DNA from: Alphaproteobacteria bacterium
GTDB taxonomy: Bacteria; Pseudomonadota; Alphaproteobacteria; Rhodobacterales; Rhodobacteraceae
Assembly (NCBI GenBank): GCA_009908505.1
Contig: JAAAPD010000067.1
Span: 62,001 to 126,000, forward strand
Direction: 5' to 3'
DNA length: 64,000 nucleotides
The position numbers were made by a program, and so were the translations under genes. The notes below the pieces were generated by a model that ran no database searches, had not been told where the DNA came from, and was given only the letters and a program-made list of their open reading frames with translations. Below, one piece after another: positions 62,508 through 64,000 of the stretch. Positions within the stretch are counted from its first letter, which is position 1. Every line of letters starts with the position of its first letter.

Positions 62508-64000
62508 TGTCGACAACGGATTTCGAAACAGGGGCCGCCGCCTGTCCTGGCTGTTCCATGGCCAGCGTCGCCGCGCAGCATGCGCGGCGGCAGGCCGACG
62601 ATCAGGATGAAACCATCCTTGTGTCCCTGCCGACGATCCATTGCGCCGCCTGTATCAACACCGTCGAGCAAGGGCTGCTTGCGCTGCCCCATGTCAAGGA
62701 CGCCCGCGTCAACCTGACCCGCAAGCGCGCCACGGTTCATGCCGATCCCGGCACCGACCCCGCCGATATCGTCACCGATGTCGAGCGTTTGGGCTACGAG
62801 GCGCATCTTCTTGATGCCGCCACCCTGTCGGGGGATGCGGCGGACCGCGCCGGGCGCGACCTTCTGATGCGCCTTGCCGTGGCCGGTTTCGCCTCGATGA
62901 ACGTGATGCTGCTCAGCGTTGCGGTCTGGTCGGGGGCCGAGGGCGCCACCCGCGACCTTTTCCACTGGATATCCGCCGCCATCGTCATGCCCGCCGTGGC
63001 GTTTTCCGCGCAGCCCTTCTTTCGCAATGCCTGGACCGCGCTAAGGGCCGGGCATCTGAACATGGACGTGCCGATTTCCCTGGCGATCCTGCTGGCGCTC
63101 GTCACCTCGCTTTGGGAAACGTCGCTGTCGGGTGAGCACGCCTATTTCGACGCGGCTATGGCGCTGACCTTCTTCCTTCTGACAGGGCGTTACCTGGACC
63201 ACCGGACCCGGTCTGTCGCACGTTCCGCCGCGCGTGAACTGGCCGCGCTGGAGGTGCCCAAGGCCTGGCGCGTCGGCTCCGATGGGGATGAAAAGGTGGA
63301 TGTTTCGACGCTTTCCGTGGGCGACCATGTCCGCGTCCATCCAGGGGCGCGCATGCCCGTGGACGGCGAGATCGCCGAGGGCACGTCGGAACTCGACCGG
63401 TCCCTTCTGACCGGTGAGACCGTGCCGGTCTATGTCGAACCCGGCCGCCCGGTCAGCGCGGGCGAGGTCAACCTGACCGGTCCGCTGGTGATCCGCGCCA
63501 CGGCGGTGGGGCGCGATACCTCGCTTCATCGCATGGCTGACCTTGTTGCCATCGCCGAATCCGGGCGGTCGCGCTACACCTCGCTGGCCGACAAGGCGGC
63601 CAAGCTCTATGCGCCCGGCGTGCATATCCTGTCGGCCTTGGCCTTCGTGGGGTGGTTGCTCTATTCCGGCGACCTGCGCGTGGCATTGAACATCGCCGCC
63701 GCCGTTCTGATCATCACCTGTCCCTGCGCCCTCGGGCTGGCCGTTCCGGCGGTGACGACCGCCGCCTCGGGCCGGCTGTTCCGGCACGGGTTATTGATCA
63801 AGAACGCGACCGCGCTGGAACGCCTGGCCCAGGTCGACACGGTCGTTTTCGACAAGACCGGCACCCTCACCGCGGGCACACCGGTTCTGACCAACCTTGA
63901 CGCGATGCCGCCCCACGACCTTCAAATCGCCTTGGCGCTTGCCGAAGGCTCTGCCCATCCGCTGTCCAAGGCGCTGGCCCTGGCGGCGCGCGATGCCGGC
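62507..64000 (+). CDS. ccoI: Copper-exporting P1B-type ATPase CcoI (FixI), partial
   Basis: The ORF track misses this gene because it has no stop inside the window. The 498 residues present contain a short Cys cluster (CPGCSM), an HMA metal-binding domain with IHCAACINTVEQGL, membrane helices, LLTGETVPVYVEPG (actuator), the ion motif CPCALGLAVP and the phosphorylation motif VFDKTGTLTAGTP. CcoI delivers copper across the membrane for cbb3 assembly. It overlaps the ccoH stop by one base (TGATG). The C-terminal part lies outside the window. Confidence 0.96.
   Translation, partial: MSTTDFETGAAACPGCSMASVAAQHARRQADDQDETILVSLPTIHCAACINTVEQGLLALPHVKDARVNLTRKRATVHADPGTDPADIVTDVERLGYEAHLLDAATLSGDAADRAGRDLLMRLAVAGFASMNVMLLSVAVWSGAEGATRDLFHWISAAIVMPAVAFSAQPFFRNAWTALRAGHLNMDVPISLAILLALVTSLWETSLSGEHAYFDAAMALTFFLLTGRYLDHRTRSVARSAARELAALEVPKAWRVGSDGDEKVDVSTLSVGDHVRVHPGARMPVDGEIAEGTSELDRSLLTGETVPVYVEPGRPVSAGEVNLTGPLVIRATAVGRDTSLHRMADLVAIAESGRSRYTSLADKAAKLYAPGVHILSALAFVGWLLYSGDLRVALNIAAAVLIITCPCALGLAVPAVTTAASGRLFRHGLLIKNATALERLAQVDTVVFDKTGTLTAGTPVLTNLDAMPPHDLQIALALAEGSAHPLSKALALAARDAG

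Overview
This window is ordinary chromosomal DNA from a GC-rich alphaproteobacterium, almost certainly of the Rhodobacteraceae/Roseobacter group. The pointers are an FnrL-type regulator with its hemN, universal-stress-protein, ccoNOQP and ccoGHI neighbourhood, an MbfA iron exporter behind an Irr-type iron box, a Hint-domain protein of roseobacter type, DUF2794, and GTG/TTG starts with dense ATGA/GTGA gene overlaps. I see no tRNA, rRNA, insertion sequence, integrase, CRISPR array, origin or prophage. About 73 genes cover nearly all the DNA; the only stretch longer than 300 bases without a convincing gene is 31036-31561.

Layout. 1-4.5 kb: the end of an aminotransferase gene, the glnK-amtB ammonium operon on the minus strand, and a class A penicillin-binding protein. 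4.5-9.5 kb: an outer-membrane lipid set (mlaA, mlaC and an unknown exported protein), then a type I secretion ABC transporter and its membrane-fusion adaptor. 9.5-20.4 kb: small metabolic and housekeeping genes (RidA, GDPD, FemAB-like, phhB, MscS, peroxiredoxin, flavoprotein reductase, rsmD, map, sfsA, CinA-like, GNAT, AhpD-like, OmpA-like). 20.5-30.5 kb: a LysR regulator divergent from a secreted Hint-domain protein, fadH, a methyltransferase, family-specific unknowns, a CPBP protease, accD and folC. 30.5-45.6 kb: exported unknowns, rhodanese and LysM proteins, zapE, hydrolases, an ornithine-cyclodeaminase homologue, exporters, a coupled nitroreductase-fghA-yaiI set, mbfA with its iron box, a TetR regulator, a NYN-LOTUS protein and glutathione-dependent formaldehyde dehydrogenase. 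45.6-53.5 kb: an I78 inhibitor lipoprotein, DUF2794, an NlpC/P60 hydrolase with an M17 aminopeptidase, a carbonic anhydrase-sbtA-sbtB bicarbonate module, asd and an MFS transporter. 53.5-64 kb: the low-oxygen respiratory region hemN, fnrL, usp, ccoNOQP, ccoGHI; ccoI runs off the end.

How the genes work together. FnrL is an oxygen-sensing activator. FNR-type boxes lie before ccoN and before ccoG, so the cbb3 oxidase and its assembly genes form one low-oxygen regulon beside their regulator and the anaerobic haem-synthesis gene hemN. FrmA and FghA make up the glutathione-linked formaldehyde pathway, although about 4 kb and several genes separate them. The carbonic anhydrase, SbtA and SbtB look like a bicarbonate supply module. 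The most unusual items are that module with its shortened SbtB, the perfect 17-bp iron box of mbfA, convergent gene pairs that interlock at their stop codons, the methionine aminopeptidase insertion, and the unexplained 31.0-31.6 kb segment.

Limits: all calls come from reading translations and motifs by eye. Family names for well-known proteins are firm; start codons and promoter calls are less so.
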